Positions 7,624 through 15,746 of a stretch of DNA of 64,000 nt are shown here, piece after piece. How positions within the stretch are numbered: position 1 is the stretch's first letter; every line of letters starts with the position of its first letter. A model generated the notes under the pieces. It saw only the letters and a program-made list of their open reading frames with translations, did no database searches and had not been told where the DNA came from. Source of the DNA: Kitasatospora sp044457565. Its GTDB lineage: Bacteria > Actinomycetota > Actinomycetes > Streptomycetales > Streptomycetaceae. The stretch spans positions 127,648-191,647 of the forward strand of contig NZ_JBITGZ010000015.1 of NCBI RefSeq assembly GCF_044457565.1. Reading direction: 5' to 3'. Position numbers and translations under genes: made by a program.

Positions 7624-8604
7624 ATGGAAATGCGTCACCTCGGCCGTACCGGGCTGCGGGTCTCCAGGCTCGGCCTCGGCACCATGACGTGGGGCCGCGA
7701 CACCGACGAACACGAGGCCGGCGAGCAGCTCAAGGAGTTCGTGGACGCCGGCGGCAACCTGGTGGACACCGCCGACGTCTACGCCGACGGCGGCGCGGAG
7801 TACCTGCTCTCCCGCCTGACGGACAGTCTGATCCCGCGCTCGGAGCTGGTCATCGCCACCAAGGCCGGCAGCGTCCCCGACTCCGACCGCCGCTTCGACG
7901 CCTCGCGCGGACACCTGCTGACCGCCCTGGACGCCTCGCTGCGCCGGCTCGGCACCGACTACGTGGACCTCTGGCAGGTGCACGCCTTCGACCCGGGCAC
8001 CCCCACCGAGGAGACCCTGCGCGCCCTCGACCTCGCCGTCTCCTCCGGCCGCGCCCGATACGTCGGCGTCTGCGACTTCAGCGGCTGGCAGCTCGCCAAG
8101 GCCGCCACCTGGCAGCACGCCGACCCGGCACGGACCCCGCTCGCCGGCAGCCAGACCGAGTACTCGCTGCTCCAGCGGGGCATCGAACGCGAGGTGCTGC
8201 CCGCCGCACTCGACGCCGGGATCGGCCTGCTCGCCTCCTCCCCGCTCGGCCGCGGCGTGCTCACGGGCAAGTACCGGCACGCCGTGCCCCAGGACTCGCG
8301 CGGCGCCTCCCCGTACCTCTCCGGCTTCGTCCAGCCCTACCTCGGCGAGCGCTCGCGGCGGATCGTCGACGCCGTCGCCACCGCCGCCGACGGCCTGGCC
8401 AGCAGCCCGCTCGCGGTGGCCCTCGCCTGGGTGCGGGACCGGCCCGGCGTGGCCAGTGCGCTGGTCGGGGCGCGGACGGCGGCGCAGCTGCAGTCCGCAC
8501 TGTCGGTGGAGGCGCTTACGCTTCCGGGTGAGATCCGCGGTGCGCTCGACGACATCTCGGCGCCGGTCCACCGCTACCCCGACCACGAGTGGAACGAGCT
8601 GTAG
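7624..8604 (+). CDS. Aldo/keto reductase
   Basis: A 326-residue NAD(P)H-dependent aldo/keto reductase of the (beta/alpha)8 type. It starts MEMRHLGRTGLRVSRLGLG and the catalytic tetrad can be read: Asp and Tyr in DTADVYADGGAE, Lys in IATKAGS, and His in DLWQVHAFDPG. The C-terminal ALAWVRDRPGVASALVGARTAAQL is the cofactor-binding block. Length is typical. GGAGGG lies about 9 bases upstream of the ATG. It stands alone between the LLM promoter region and the RecD-like gene; the substrate is unknown. Confidence 0.9.
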   Translation: MEMRHLGRTGLRVSRLGLGTMTWGRDTDEHEAGEQLKEFVDAGGNLVDTADVYADGGAEYLLSRLTDSLIPRSELVIATKAGSVPDSDRRFDASRGHLLTALDASLRRLGTDYVDLWQVHAFDPGTPTEETLRALDLAVSSGRARYVGVCDFSGWQLAKAATWQHADPARTPLAGSQTEYSLLQRGIEREVLPAALDAGIGLLASSPLGRGVLTGKYRHAVPQDSRGASPYLSGFVQPYLGERSRRIVDAVATAADGLASSPLAVALAWVRDRPGVASALVGARTAAQLQSALSVEALTLPGEIRGALDDISAPVHRYPDHEWNEL

Positions 8605-8647
8605 GCCCGCGGGCCGGGCTCCTCCCCTCGCCGACTCTGTACGAGAC

Positions 8648-8675
8648 GCGGCTTCGGCCGCACTGCCCGGCAGTG
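8648..8675. promoter_or_regulatory. Two abutting inverted repeats between AKR and RecD-like genes
   Basis: GCGGC-TTCG-GCCGC (8648-8661), a stable tetraloop hairpin, is immediately followed by CACTGCC-C-GGCAGTG (8661-8675). They may end the aldo/keto reductase transcript or form an operator for the next gene, whose ATG is 26 bases further on. Confidence 0.4.
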
Positions 8676-8701
8676 GCGTAATCCTTTGGAGCGAACAGCG
8701 A

Positions 8702-10876
8702 ATGGTGAGCGACGCAGAGAACAGCGCTCCGGGCGGCCGGCCGGCCGGCCAGGCGGACGCGGTCGCGGCACTGGCGGAGGCGATCAGGCTGGTCGGGCAG
8801 CAGACCCCGCCCGGCTCCGCCCCGGACACCTCCACCCCGCAGGCGGGTACGCCCGCGCCGGCCGCAGCTCACCCGGACGAGCAGCGGGCACAGGCCCTGC
8901 GCGCCACGGCTCAGGTGCTGACCGCGGGCGGCGCCCCGGCGGACTTCGCAGCCGCGGCGCTGGCCGAGTTCGGTGAGGGCGCACCCGGGCTGCTCCGCGC
9001 CGACCCCTGGGCCGTCCTCGCGCTGCCCGGCGTACGCCCCGAACACGCGGACGGCTTCGCGCGCGGGCTGCTCGGGCCGGCCGCCGGGCCCGGTGATCCC
9101 CGCCGGGCGCGGGCGCTGGTGCCGTGGCTGCTGGAGCAGGCCGCGCTGCGCGGACACTCGGCGATGGAGATCGGCGAGGTCGCCGCGGGCCTGGAGCGCC
9201 TGGGCCTGCCGGATCCGGCCGCGGCCCTCCAGGAGGTCGTGGTGGACGGCCGGGTGATGGCCTTCCAGGAGGAGCTGACCGGCCCCGAGGCGCGCACGGC
9301 CGGGTCCGCCGACGAGGAGGACGAGCCGCCGACCCGGACGCTGCTCGCGCTGGAGCGGCTCGCCCTGGCGGAGGAGAGCCTCGCGGACGGTCTGGTCCGG
9401 GTGATCTCCACCTTCGTCCCGGCCGAGGACCACGACGAGGCCAAGGACCAGGGCCAGGACCTGGGCGGGGATCAGGCCGGGGATCAGGACGGCGACGGGC
9501 TCGGCAACGAGGCCGACGAGGCCGAGGCTCCCGAGGAGCCGGCGGCGGGCCGGGCCGAGGACGCGCCCGGTGCGGCCGCCGGCGGGGAGCGGGAGGCCGA
9601 GGCCGACCCGGAGGGTACGGAGGCCGCGGACCTGCCCACGGCCGGCACCGCCGACGCGGCCGAGCACCACGGCCCGGCCCAGCCGGGCCCGTTGGCCTGG
9701 GAGGCCGCGGCCACGGCGGCGCCCTCCTCCTCCGCGGCGGCGCTGATCAGGGCCGTGTCGGCTGCCGCACTGGTGACGCACACCGGCGGCGAGGCCTCCC
9801 GGGCGGAGCTGGCCGCCCTGCTGCACGCCGCGCGCGGGCTCGGCCTGCGCGCCTGGGCTGCCGCATGGACCGACCAGGCCCGGGACAGCTTCACCGGCCT
9901 GCTACCCCCCGGCGCCGCACCCGACGTGGCCGCCCTCGCGGACCTGCTGTCCGGCGCCGCCGGCCCCGGCCGTGCCCCGGACGGCTCGCTAGCCCTGGAC
10001 GTCCTGATCGTGCTGGACGCGCCGCTGCTCGACGTCGAGCTGGCCGCCACCCTGCTCGAGTCCCTGGCCGACGGCACCCGGCTGGTGCTCAGCGGGGATC
10101 CGGGCCAGCTCTGGTCGGCCGGTCCTGGCCGGTTCTTCGCCGACCTGATCGCCGCCAAGGCCTGCCCGGCCGTCGCCTCCCGGACGCCCGACTTCGGGCC
10201 GATCGGCGAGCTGGTCTCCGGCATCGGGATCGGCGAGCTGCTGCCGGTGGACGCGCCGGACAAGGAGGTGGTCATCCTGACCGCCAAGGACGGCGCCGAG
10301 GCCGTCCACCGCGCCATCCAGCTGCTCGGCGACTCGATCCCGCGCGCCCTGGGCATCCCGGCCGAGCGGGTCGTGCTGCTCACCCCCGGCCACGGCGGTA
10401 CCGCCGGCACCCGGGCCCTGAACGCCGCCGCCAAGGCCCGGCTCAACCCCGGCCCCGGCCGGTTCGCCGGGTTCGACCCGGGCGACCGGGTGGTGTACTC
10501 CCCCACCCCCGGGATCACCCACCCCGGCCGGGTGCTGGACGGCGACGCCACCGGCCTGCACCTTGAACTCACCGACGGCACGCGGCTGACCGTCGCCCCC
10601 GCCGAGGCCGGCCGGCTCCGGCACGGCTGGGCACTGACCGTGCACCAGGCGGTCGGCCGCCGCTGGCCCGGTGCGGTCGTCGTCCTGCCGGACGACGCGG
10701 TTGCCGGGCTGACCAGGCAGTGGGTCTACACCGCGTTCGGCCGGGCGGAGCGGCACCTGTCGGTCGTACACGCGGCCGGGCCGGCGCTGTCGCAGGCCGT
10801 CACCGAGCGGCCCGCCCAGCCGCGCACCACCCGGCTGCGCGCCATCCTGGCCGAGCACGCCGAGCAGTCGTACTGA
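8702..10876 (+). CDS. RecD2-like helix-hairpin-helix protein with degenerate helicase motifs
   Basis: A 724-residue protein with the domain order of RecD2-type helicases: helix-hairpin-helix repeats (about 60-200), a long Asp/Glu/Ala-rich linker (about 240-330) and two degraded RecA-like domains. Where RecD2 has the Walker A GxGTGKT the protein has ALVTHTGGEASRAEL (about 355-369); the Walker B DEAS becomes LDAPLLD (about 437-443); LVLSGDPGQLWSAGPG (about 461-476) still matches RecD motif III; TVHQAVGRRWPG (about 646-657) and YTAFGRAERHLSVV (about 675-688) match motifs V and VI, with the arginine context changed. ATP hydrolysis is therefore unlikely; a DNA-binding structural role is my inference. 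ATG at 8702 has TTTGGAGCG upstream; longer open frame to 8456 is rejected because it runs inside the reductase gene. Confidence 0.8.
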   Translation: MVSDAENSAPGGRPAGQADAVAALAEAIRLVGQQTPPGSAPDTSTPQAGTPAPAAAHPDEQRAQALRATAQVLTAGGAPADFAAAALAEFGEGAPGLLRADPWAVLALPGVRPEHADGFARGLLGPAAGPGDPRRARALVPWLLEQAALRGHSAMEIGEVAAGLERLGLPDPAAALQEVVVDGRVMAFQEELTGPEARTAGSADEEDEPPTRTLLALERLALAEESLADGLVRVISTFVPAEDHDEAKDQGQDLGGDQAGDQDGDGLGNEADEAEAPEEPAAGRAEDAPGAAAGGEREAEADPEGTEAADLPTAGTADAAEHHGPAQPGPLAWEAAATAAPSSSAAALIRAVSAAALVTHTGGEASRAELAALLHAARGLGLRAWAAAWTDQARDSFTGLLPPGAAPDVAALADLLSGAAGPGRAPDGSLALDVLIVLDAPLLDVELAATLLESLADGTRLVLSGDPGQLWSAGPGRFFADLIAAKACPAVASRTPDFGPIGELVSGIGIGELLPVDAPDKEVVILTAKDGAEAVHRAIQLLGDSIPRALGIPAERVVLLTPGHGGTAGTRALNAAAKARLNPGPGRFAGFDPGDRVVYSPTPGITHPGRVLDGDATGLHLELTDGTRLTVAPAEAGRLRHGWALTVHQAVGRRWPGAVVVLPDDAVAGLTRQWVYTAFGRAERHLSVVHAAGPALSQAVTERPAQPRTTRLRAILAEHAEQSY

Positions 10877-10901
10877 CGCCTGCCGACCGGCACCACGACG
10901 A

Positions 10902-10937
10902 CGGGCGGTGCCGGAGCCCGCGCTCCGGCACCGCCCG
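10902..10937. terminator. Bidirectional terminator
   Basis: A perfect 16-base inverted repeat (10902-10917 with 10922-10937) around loop CCGC, 26 bases after the RecD-like stop and 36 bases from the stop of the convergent 201-residue protein. Confidence 0.85.
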
Positions 10938-10972
10938 CCCCCGGGTGCTCCCCGTGGTCCGACCCGGGCTCG

Positions 10973-11578
10973 TCAGTCCTCGGGTTCCTCGTCGTCATAG
11001 ACCTCGCTGACATCGAACCGGCAGATCAGCAGCTGCGGGTCGGCGTTCTCGAACGGCTCCGGCAGCCACTCGCCGGGTTCGGTCGGCTCCGCGGCCGCGA
11101 CCCAGAGCGTGGAGTCGCCCTCCTCCAGGCCGAACTCCTCGCTGCGGGCGGCGATCTCGTCGGGCTCGTACTCACCGAACACCACGCCGATCGCCGCGTT
11201 CACCCCGCCGCCCGGGCCACCGCCCGGGGTGAGCGAGCTGTCCAGCCGTTCGGCCTGGCCGCGCAGGCGCTTGGGATCGGTGATCAGGTAGTCGCGACGG
11301 ATCAGCACGCTGATCGCCTCGGGCTGCTCGGGGCCGTGGTAGCCGCCCGCCCCCTCGTCCCCGGGGACCTCGAAGGGGGTCACCTCGTCGTAGGCCTCGT
11401 AGAGGAGCTGGTCGTAGGTGATGGCCGCCGCCGCGAGCTGCTCGTAGGCGGAGAACACGGCGGGATCGTCGGTGGTGGAGGGGCTGGACACCGCTTCGAG
11501 ATGACGGTCGATGGCGGTCTTGACCGCCTCGGCGGCGGCGCGTACCTCGGCAATGGTGGGCTGCGCGGCATCAGACAT
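10973..11578 (-). CDS. Conserved hypothetical protein, 201 residues
   Basis: A soluble acidic protein that I do not recognise by function. It starts MSDAAQPTIAEVRAAAEAVKTAIDRH, a helical N-terminal region, followed by a Gly-rich turn (GGGPGGGVNAAIGVVFGEYEPDEI) and an acidic C-terminus ending YDDEEPED. Codon use and a clear coding signal on this strand, plus the hairpin at its end, support a real gene. No signal peptide, membrane span or catalytic motif is visible. It stands between the RecD-like gene and a 410-base gap. Confidence 0.7.
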   Translation of the reverse strand: MSDAAQPTIAEVRAAAEAVKTAIDRHLEAVSSPSTTDDPAVFSAYEQLAAAAITYDQLLYEAYDEVTPFEVPGDEGAGGYHGPEQPEAISVLIRRDYLITDPKRLRGQAERLDSSLTPGGGPGGGVNAAIGVVFGEYEPDEIAARSEEFGLEEGDSTLWVAAAEPTEPGEWLPEPFENADPQLLICRFDVSEVYDDEEPED

Positions 11579-11987
11579 GGTGCTGACGCTATCTCCCCCC
11601 GGTGCCAGGACGCACAGCGGTTGTCACCTACGCCCGCGATTTCACCGCAACTTCCCCCCTGATGTCCGATCCGGGTGGTTCTGTGACGCAGCTCGCAACC
11701 ACCTCGCACCCACCTCTCGTACGCTCGGGCACGCTTGGGGGCATGCTCGCGGCGCGCCGGGCGGGCGGGCCAGGCGGGGCGCGGGTGGGGCCAAAGTCGC
11801 TTTCGGCATCCCGAGATCGGGGTATCCCGTTCGGCAGGAGAGGCGGAACTGATGCACTGCCAGCGGCCTGGGCGGCGGATCCTCCCGTCACGGCGGGCGA
11901 CGGCGTGCGGTGCGGCCGAAAATGCCGGGCCCGGTTGTCGGAGGCAGGCCTTAGTCTTGCCTGAAGGTGTCCCCCAGGAGGAGCGTC
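11579..11987. other. 409-base gap, no convincing gene
   Basis: Contains the promoter of the 201-residue protein on one side and that of the DUF5703 gene on the other. A small palindrome CCCGA-GA-TCGGG lies near 11810-11822. An open frame on the plus strand from about 11743 (LAARRAGGPGGARV) has poor composition and no ribosome site, so I do not call it. The ribosome site AGGAGG of the next gene is at 11976-11981. Confidence 0.5.
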
Positions 11988-12197
11988 TTGAGCCCACCGA
12001 AGCTGATCCGGCAGCCGGAGTACGAGTACCAGTCCCTGCGTATGCCGCGCGGCACGAGCCGCAACGCGGCACGGCAGCTGCTCACCGAGCACGCCGAGTA
12101 CGGGCACTGGGAACTGGACAGGCTGCGGCTCTTCCCCGACGGCAGCCGCACCGTACTGCTGCGCCGACGGATCATCCGGCAGGTCAGGAGCTGGTGA
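11988..12197 (+). CDS. DUF5703 small protein
   Basis: A 69-residue basic protein of the streptomycete DUF5703 type: after the start it reads SPPKLIRQPEYEYQSL, then RMPRGTSRNAARQLLTEHAE, YGHWELDRLRLFPDGSR and a basic end LLRRRIIRQ. The start is set at TTG 11988 because AGGAGG (11976-11981) is exactly 6 bases upstream; an in-frame GTG at 11967 would place that site inside the gene. Function is unknown. It converges on the long chaplin with a 21-base-pair hairpin between them. Confidence 0.75.
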   Translation: MSPPKLIRQPEYEYQSLRMPRGTSRNAARQLLTEHAEYGHWELDRLRLFPDGSRTVLLRRRIIRQVRSW

Positions 12198-12276
12198 CAC
12201 GAAGTACCTGGCCGGCGAGCGCCTGGCCGTAGCGCTCCCCGGACGGCGATCGCCCGCCCGGGCCTGAGCAGCGCAG

Positions 12277-12324
12277 CGGGCCCGCGTCCGCGGCCGGTGG
12301 ATTCCGGCCGCGGACGCGGGCCCG
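12277..12324. terminator. Bidirectional terminator, DUF5703 / chaplin
   Basis: A perfect 21-base inverted repeat (12277-12297 and 12304-12324) with loop TGGATT, one of the strongest hairpins in the window. Confidence 0.88.
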
Positions 12325-12386
12325 ACCGCCTTGCGGGCGGTCCCCGAGCAGATCGCGCTCAGACCTCAGCGCTCAACGCTCGGTAC

Positions 12387-13190
12387 TCAGCGCGCCCCGG
12401 CCCGGGCCCGGCGGTAGAGCACGCCGCCGCCGAGGAGCGTGGCGAGCCCGGCCGCACCGAGCATCTCGACACCGCCGCTACCCGTCGAGGCGAGCTGGGT
12501 CGCGGTGGGCTGCTCGGCCGGGGCGCTCTTCACGACCGGGGCCGACCCGACCGGCTGGGGCGCGGCACTCGGCGCGGTCTGCGGCACCGAGGCCGGCACC
12601 GGCGCCGTGACGGGCACGGTCTCCGGCGGGATACCGGTACGGGGCACGCCGGGGGTGACGGGGTGCTCCTTCGCCGGCGGGGTCTGGGTCTCCGGCGGGC
12701 AGTCGTCCTTCGAGGGTGCCGGCGGCGTCACGACGGCGGGGCCCGCGTTGGCGCAGGAGTGCCCGAACGCGGGGTGTCCGCCGATGACGGCCGAGTTCCC
12801 GCAGGCGTTGACCGGGATGTGCACCGGAGCCTTGACGGAGTTGCCCGAGGCCGTACCGGGCGACCCCACGGTCTCACCGGAGGCCGTGGCCCCGCCCTGG
12901 CTGCGCGCCTCGTCCGAGCCCTGGGCAGGGTCACCGGAGCCGCCGCCGTCGGCGTTCGCACACGTGTTGCCGAAGGCCGGGTTGAGCGATCCGCCGATGT
13001 CGACGGTGTTGCCGCAGGCGTTGACCGGGATGTCCACGGGGACCTGCACGGAGTTCCCGGAGCCGGCCCCCGGCGAGTTGGCCGCGCCGCCATGGGCCTC
13101 GGCGCTCGCGTAGGCGTAGCCGGCGGTCGAGGCCAGCACGCTGCCGGTGGCCATGGCCGTGAGGAGCCCCTTCTTGGCTACATTCCTCAT
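12387..13190 (-). CDS. Long chaplin with two chaplin domains and sortase signal
   Basis: A 267-residue secreted, wall-anchored chaplin of the ChpA/B/C class that helps coat aerial hyphae with amyloid-like hydrophobic protein. Residues 1-30 are a signal peptide ending AYASA. Chaplin domain 1 (about 33-79) and domain 2 (about 108-149) share GNSV.(V/A)PV.IPVNACGN and a second Cys in AFGN/HSCAN; the cysteine pairs are 59/77 and 130/146. A Pro-rich wall-spanning stretch (about 151-228) carries an extra Cys164. The C-terminus has LASTG at 233-237 (LAxTG sortase signal), a hydrophobic segment and a basic tail RRARAGAR. GGGGA precedes the ATG. The short chaplin lies just upstream on the same strand. 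Confidence 0.95.
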   Translation of the reverse strand: MRNVAKKGLLTAMATGSVLASTAGYAYASAEAHGGAANSPGAGSGNSVQVPVDIPVNACGNTVDIGGSLNPAFGNTCANADGGGSGDPAQGSDEARSQGGATASGETVGSPGTASGNSVKAPVHIPVNACGNSAVIGGHPAFGHSCANAGPAVVTPPAPSKDDCPPETQTPPAKEHPVTPGVPRTGIPPETVPVTAPVPASVPQTAPSAAPQPVGSAPVVKSAPAEQPTATQLASTGSGGVEMLGAAGLATLLGGGVLYRRARAGAR

Positions 13191-13362
13191 TGTTTCCCCT
13201 GACGTGTTGAGAAGACGAGCTGAAAGTCGGAATTACCGAAAGTCCGAATGCCAGACGAAACCCTCGGCTGCACAGGACTTAACGACGCACCACGGCAAAA
13301 GTTGAGCCGAACGGAGCCTCTTCACCCGATCGGGCGAAATGCTCCCGGACCGGGACAGAAAG

Positions 13363-13402
13363 ACGTGCCCCCGGGCGGCTACTGGGCAGCCCGGGGGCAC
13401 GT
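13363..13402 (-). terminator. Terminator of the short chaplin gene
   Basis: Perfect 14-base arms ACGTGCCCCCGGGC (13363-13376) and its complement (13389-13402) with a 12-base loop, 42 bases past the short chaplin stop. Confidence 0.75.
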
Positions 13403-13443
13403 TGATCAAAGGACCGGCATCAGCTGCCGGGTATCGATATCGC

Positions 13444-13686
13444 TCAGACGTTCGCGCAGCTGTTGCCGAACGCCGGGCTGAGCGCACCGCTCAGGCTGAC
13501 GGTGTTGCCGCAGAGGTTGAGCGGGATGTGCACCGGAGCCTGGACGGAGTTGCCCGAGGCCGTACCGGGCGACCCGGCGGTCACACCGTGGGCGCTGGCG
13601 CCACCGTGGGCAGCGGCGGCACCCGCACCGGCAAGGATCAGACCACCGGTGGCGGCGGCAACGGCAGCGATCTTCTTGACCTTCAT
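13444..13686 (-). CDS. Short chaplin
   Basis: An 80-residue secreted chaplin with a single chaplin domain, of the ChpD-H class that assembles on aerial structures. A signal peptide of about 26 residues (KVKKIAAVAAATGG, LILAGAGAAAA) is followed by HGGASAHGVTAGSPGTASG and the domain core with Cys59 and Cys77 (IPLNLCGN, AFGNSCANV). The protein ends directly after the domain, so it has no sortase signal. Two consecutive ATG codons occur; the second (13686) is 4 bases from AGGAGG and is preferred to the first, which is only 1 base away. It has its own promoter region of about 130 bases and its own hairpin terminator. Confidence 0.93.
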   Translation of the reverse strand: MKVKKIAAVAAATGGLILAGAGAAAAHGGASAHGVTAGSPGTASGNSVQAPVHIPLNLCGNTVSLSGALSPAFGNSCANV

Positions 13687-13887
13687 CATTCCTCCTGTTT
13701 GCTGGTGCAGCCCGTTCGGCGGGCTGCATAGGAGTGAACGAGGGTGTGGCAAATGGGGTACGGCGCGGCGGCGCCATTCACCCGCAACGGTGACGCCTCG
13801 CACACATGCTCACTGCTGATTCCTTGAGCAGAATCGTTTCTGTTGATCTCTTTCGGACTGTCCCAAATCATTAGCTCGGACAATGGG

Positions 13888-13923
13888 CGCGGCCCGCCCC
13901 CGGACTTCCGGGAACGGGCCGCG
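13888..13923 (-). terminator. Hairpin after the M20 peptidase gene
   Basis: CGCGGCCCG (13888-13896) pairs with CGGGCCGCG (13915-13923), and an inner CCCGGA/TCCGGG stem fits inside. It starts 20 bases after the peptidase stop. Confidence 0.7.
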
Positions 13924-13942
13924 TGCCGTGGATCTCGACCGG

Positions 13943-15280
13943 TCAGCAGGCGTCGAGGAAGCGGTCCAGCACCCGGACACCGAACTTCAGCCCGTCCACC
14001 GGGACCCGCTCGTCCACGCCGTGGAACATCCCCGCGAAGTCCAGGTCCGGCGGCAGCTGGAGCGGCGCGAAGCCGAAGCAGCGGATGCCGAGGTCCTGGA
14101 AGGACTTGGCATCCGTCCCGCCCGAGAGGCAGTACGGCACCGCCCGGGCGATCGGGTCCTCGGCCCTGAGCGCGGACTGCATGGCCTCCACCAGGGCCCC
14201 GTCGAAGGTGGTCTCGATCGCCTTGTCCGAATGCAGGCTCTCGCGCTTGACGCGCGGGCCGAGCACCCGGTCCAGGTCGGCCAGGAACTCCTCCTCGTAG
14301 CCGGGCAGGAAGCGCCCGTCCACGTGCGCCGTCGCCTGACCGGGGATCACGTTCACCTTGTAGCCGGCGCCGAGCATGGTCGGCTGGGCGGTGTTGCGCA
14401 GCGTGGTGCCGATCATCTTGGCGATGCCGCCGAGCACCCGCAGCGTCTCGTCCATGTTCTCCGGGTCGAGCTCGACGCCGAGCGCGTCGGAGAGCTCGTC
14501 AAGGAAGGCGCGCACGGTCTTGGTGATCCGCAGCGGGAACTTGTGCCGGCCGAGCCGGGCCACCGCCTCGCAGAGCTCGGTGATGGCGTTGTCGTCGTTC
14601 TCCATCGATCCGTGCCCGGCCCGGCCCTCGACCGTGAGCCGCATCCAGTGCATGCCCTTCTCGGCCGTCTCGACCAGGTACAGCCGGACCTGGTCGTTGA
14701 CCGTGAAGGAGAAGCCGCCGACCTCGCCGATCGCCTCCGTCACACCCTCGAAGAGACCCGGGTGCCTGTCCACCAGGTATCGCGCGCCGTACGTGCCGCC
14801 CGCCTCCTCGTCGGCGACGAATGCCAGCACCAGGTCACGCGGGGGCTTGCGGCCGGTGCGCAGCCGGTCCCGGACGACCGCCAGGGTCATCGCGTCCATG
14901 TCCTTCATGTCCACCGCGCCGCGTCCCCAGACGCAGCCGTCGGCGATCTCCCCGGCGAAGGGGTCGTAGGTCCAGTCGGCGGCGTTGGCCGGCACCACGT
15001 CGGTGTGGCCGTGGATCAGCAGCCCGGGCCGGGAGCGGTCCTCGCCCTCGATCCGCACCACGGTGGAGGCGCGGCCCTTCGCCGACTCGATGATCTGCGG
15101 TTCGAGGCCGAACTCGGCGAGTTGCTCGGCGACGTACTCGGCGGCCTTGCGCTCCCCCGGCCCCGAGCCGTCGCCGTAGTTGCTGGTGTCGATCCGGATC
15201 AGGTCGCGGCAGATCTCGGCGACCTCCGACTCAGCCGTCGCCCTGGGGGCGCCCGCCGGCTCGGCCTTCGACTCGCTCAC
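13943..15280 (-). CDS. M20/M25/M40-family metallopeptidase
   Basis: A 445-residue zinc-dependent aminoacylase/carboxypeptidase-type enzyme of the cytoplasm. Metal and catalytic motifs are clear: LLIHGHTDVVPA (first metal His and Asp), WGRGAVDMKDMDAM (bridging Asp), FVADEEAGGTYGARYL (general-base Glu pair), the dimerisation domain with GRAGHGSMEN, and CLSGGTDAKSF plus MFHGVDERVPVD near the end. Substrate class is not certain; N-acyl amino acid or dipeptide is likely. GTG at 15280 is chosen because GAGGAG (15286-15291) lies 5 bases upstream; a longer open frame to 15583 runs through the tRNA promoter. Confidence 0.92.
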   Translation of the reverse strand: MSESKAEPAGAPRATAESEVAEICRDLIRIDTSNYGDGSGPGERKAAEYVAEQLAEFGLEPQIIESAKGRASTVVRIEGEDRSRPGLLIHGHTDVVPANAADWTYDPFAGEIADGCVWGRGAVDMKDMDAMTLAVVRDRLRTGRKPPRDLVLAFVADEEAGGTYGARYLVDRHPGLFEGVTEAIGEVGGFSFTVNDQVRLYLVETAEKGMHWMRLTVEGRAGHGSMENDDNAITELCEAVARLGRHKFPLRITKTVRAFLDELSDALGVELDPENMDETLRVLGGIAKMIGTTLRNTAQPTMLGAGYKVNVIPGQATAHVDGRFLPGYEEEFLADLDRVLGPRVKRESLHSDKAIETTFDGALVEAMQSALRAEDPIARAVPYCLSGGTDAKSFQDLGIRCFGFAPLQLPPDLDFAGMFHGVDERVPVDGLKFGVRVLDRFLDAC

Positions 15281-15513
15281 GGTCACTCCTCGTCTCTGGC
15301 CCGCCCGGCGCACCTCCACGCCACCCCTGCGCCTGAGCCCGGGGTTCTGCGAGCACGGTCGGGGCCCATCCTCTCCCAGCGGCCCGGCCGCGCCCAAGGC
15401 CATCCGGGCGTCCGGCGGCCCGCCGATCCGCCTCGCCTGCGCCTCCCGTCCGTCCCCGCTCCCCCTGTCGAAACCCCCGCCGAACTGCGGCCAAACCCCC
15501 TCACCGGGTGGTT

Positions 15514-15543
15514 TTGGGACCTGAAGCCGATCTTTGCTACAGT
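15514..15543 (+). promoter_or_regulatory. Promoter of tRNA-Leu
   Basis: TTGGGA (15514-15519), 18-base spacer, TACAGT (15538-15543): a vegetative -35/-10 pair whose -10 ends 43 bases ahead of the mature tRNA, in the otherwise gene-free 15281-15586 gap. Confidence 0.6.
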
Positions 15544-15586
15544 TATGCATGTCAGCGCGGCAGTGAGCCACGAGGACAGACACCCG

Positions 15587-15671
15587 GTCCGGGTGGCGGA
15601 ATGGCAGACGCGCTAGCTTGAGGTGCTAGTGCCCTTTATCGGGCGTGGGGGTTCAAGTCCCCCCTCGGACA
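15587..15671 (+). tRNA. tRNA-Leu (anticodon GAG)
   Basis: An 85-base class-II tRNA. The acceptor arm GTCCGGG pairs with CTCGGAC (one G-U), discriminator A at 15671. The anticodon stem CTAGC/GCTAG encloses loop TTGAGGT with anticodon GAG at 15620-15622, reading CUC and CUU. The long variable arm TGCCCTTTATCGGGCG is typical of leucine tRNA, and the T-arm GGGGGTTCAAGTCCCCC is intact. CCA is not encoded. Confidence 0.97.
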
Positions 15672-15679
15672 CAGTGGCA

Positions 15680-15716
15680 GCGGGTCGGGAGAAATCCCGG
15701 CCCGCTTCTTGCTTTT
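15680..15716 (+). terminator. Intrinsic terminator of tRNA-Leu
   Basis: GCGGGTCGGGA (15680-15690), loop GAAA, TCCCGGCCCGC (15695-15705) with one wobble pair, followed by the T-rich TTCTTGCTTTT (15706-15716): the most canonical rho-independent terminator in the window. Confidence 0.9.
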
Positions 15717-15746
15717 GCCGCACGGTTCCTTGCCCGCGCGTCCCGG

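Noticed and set aside
11743..11964. A 73-residue plus-strand ORF before DUF5703
   Set aside because: No ribosome site and composition like non-coding GC-rich DNA.
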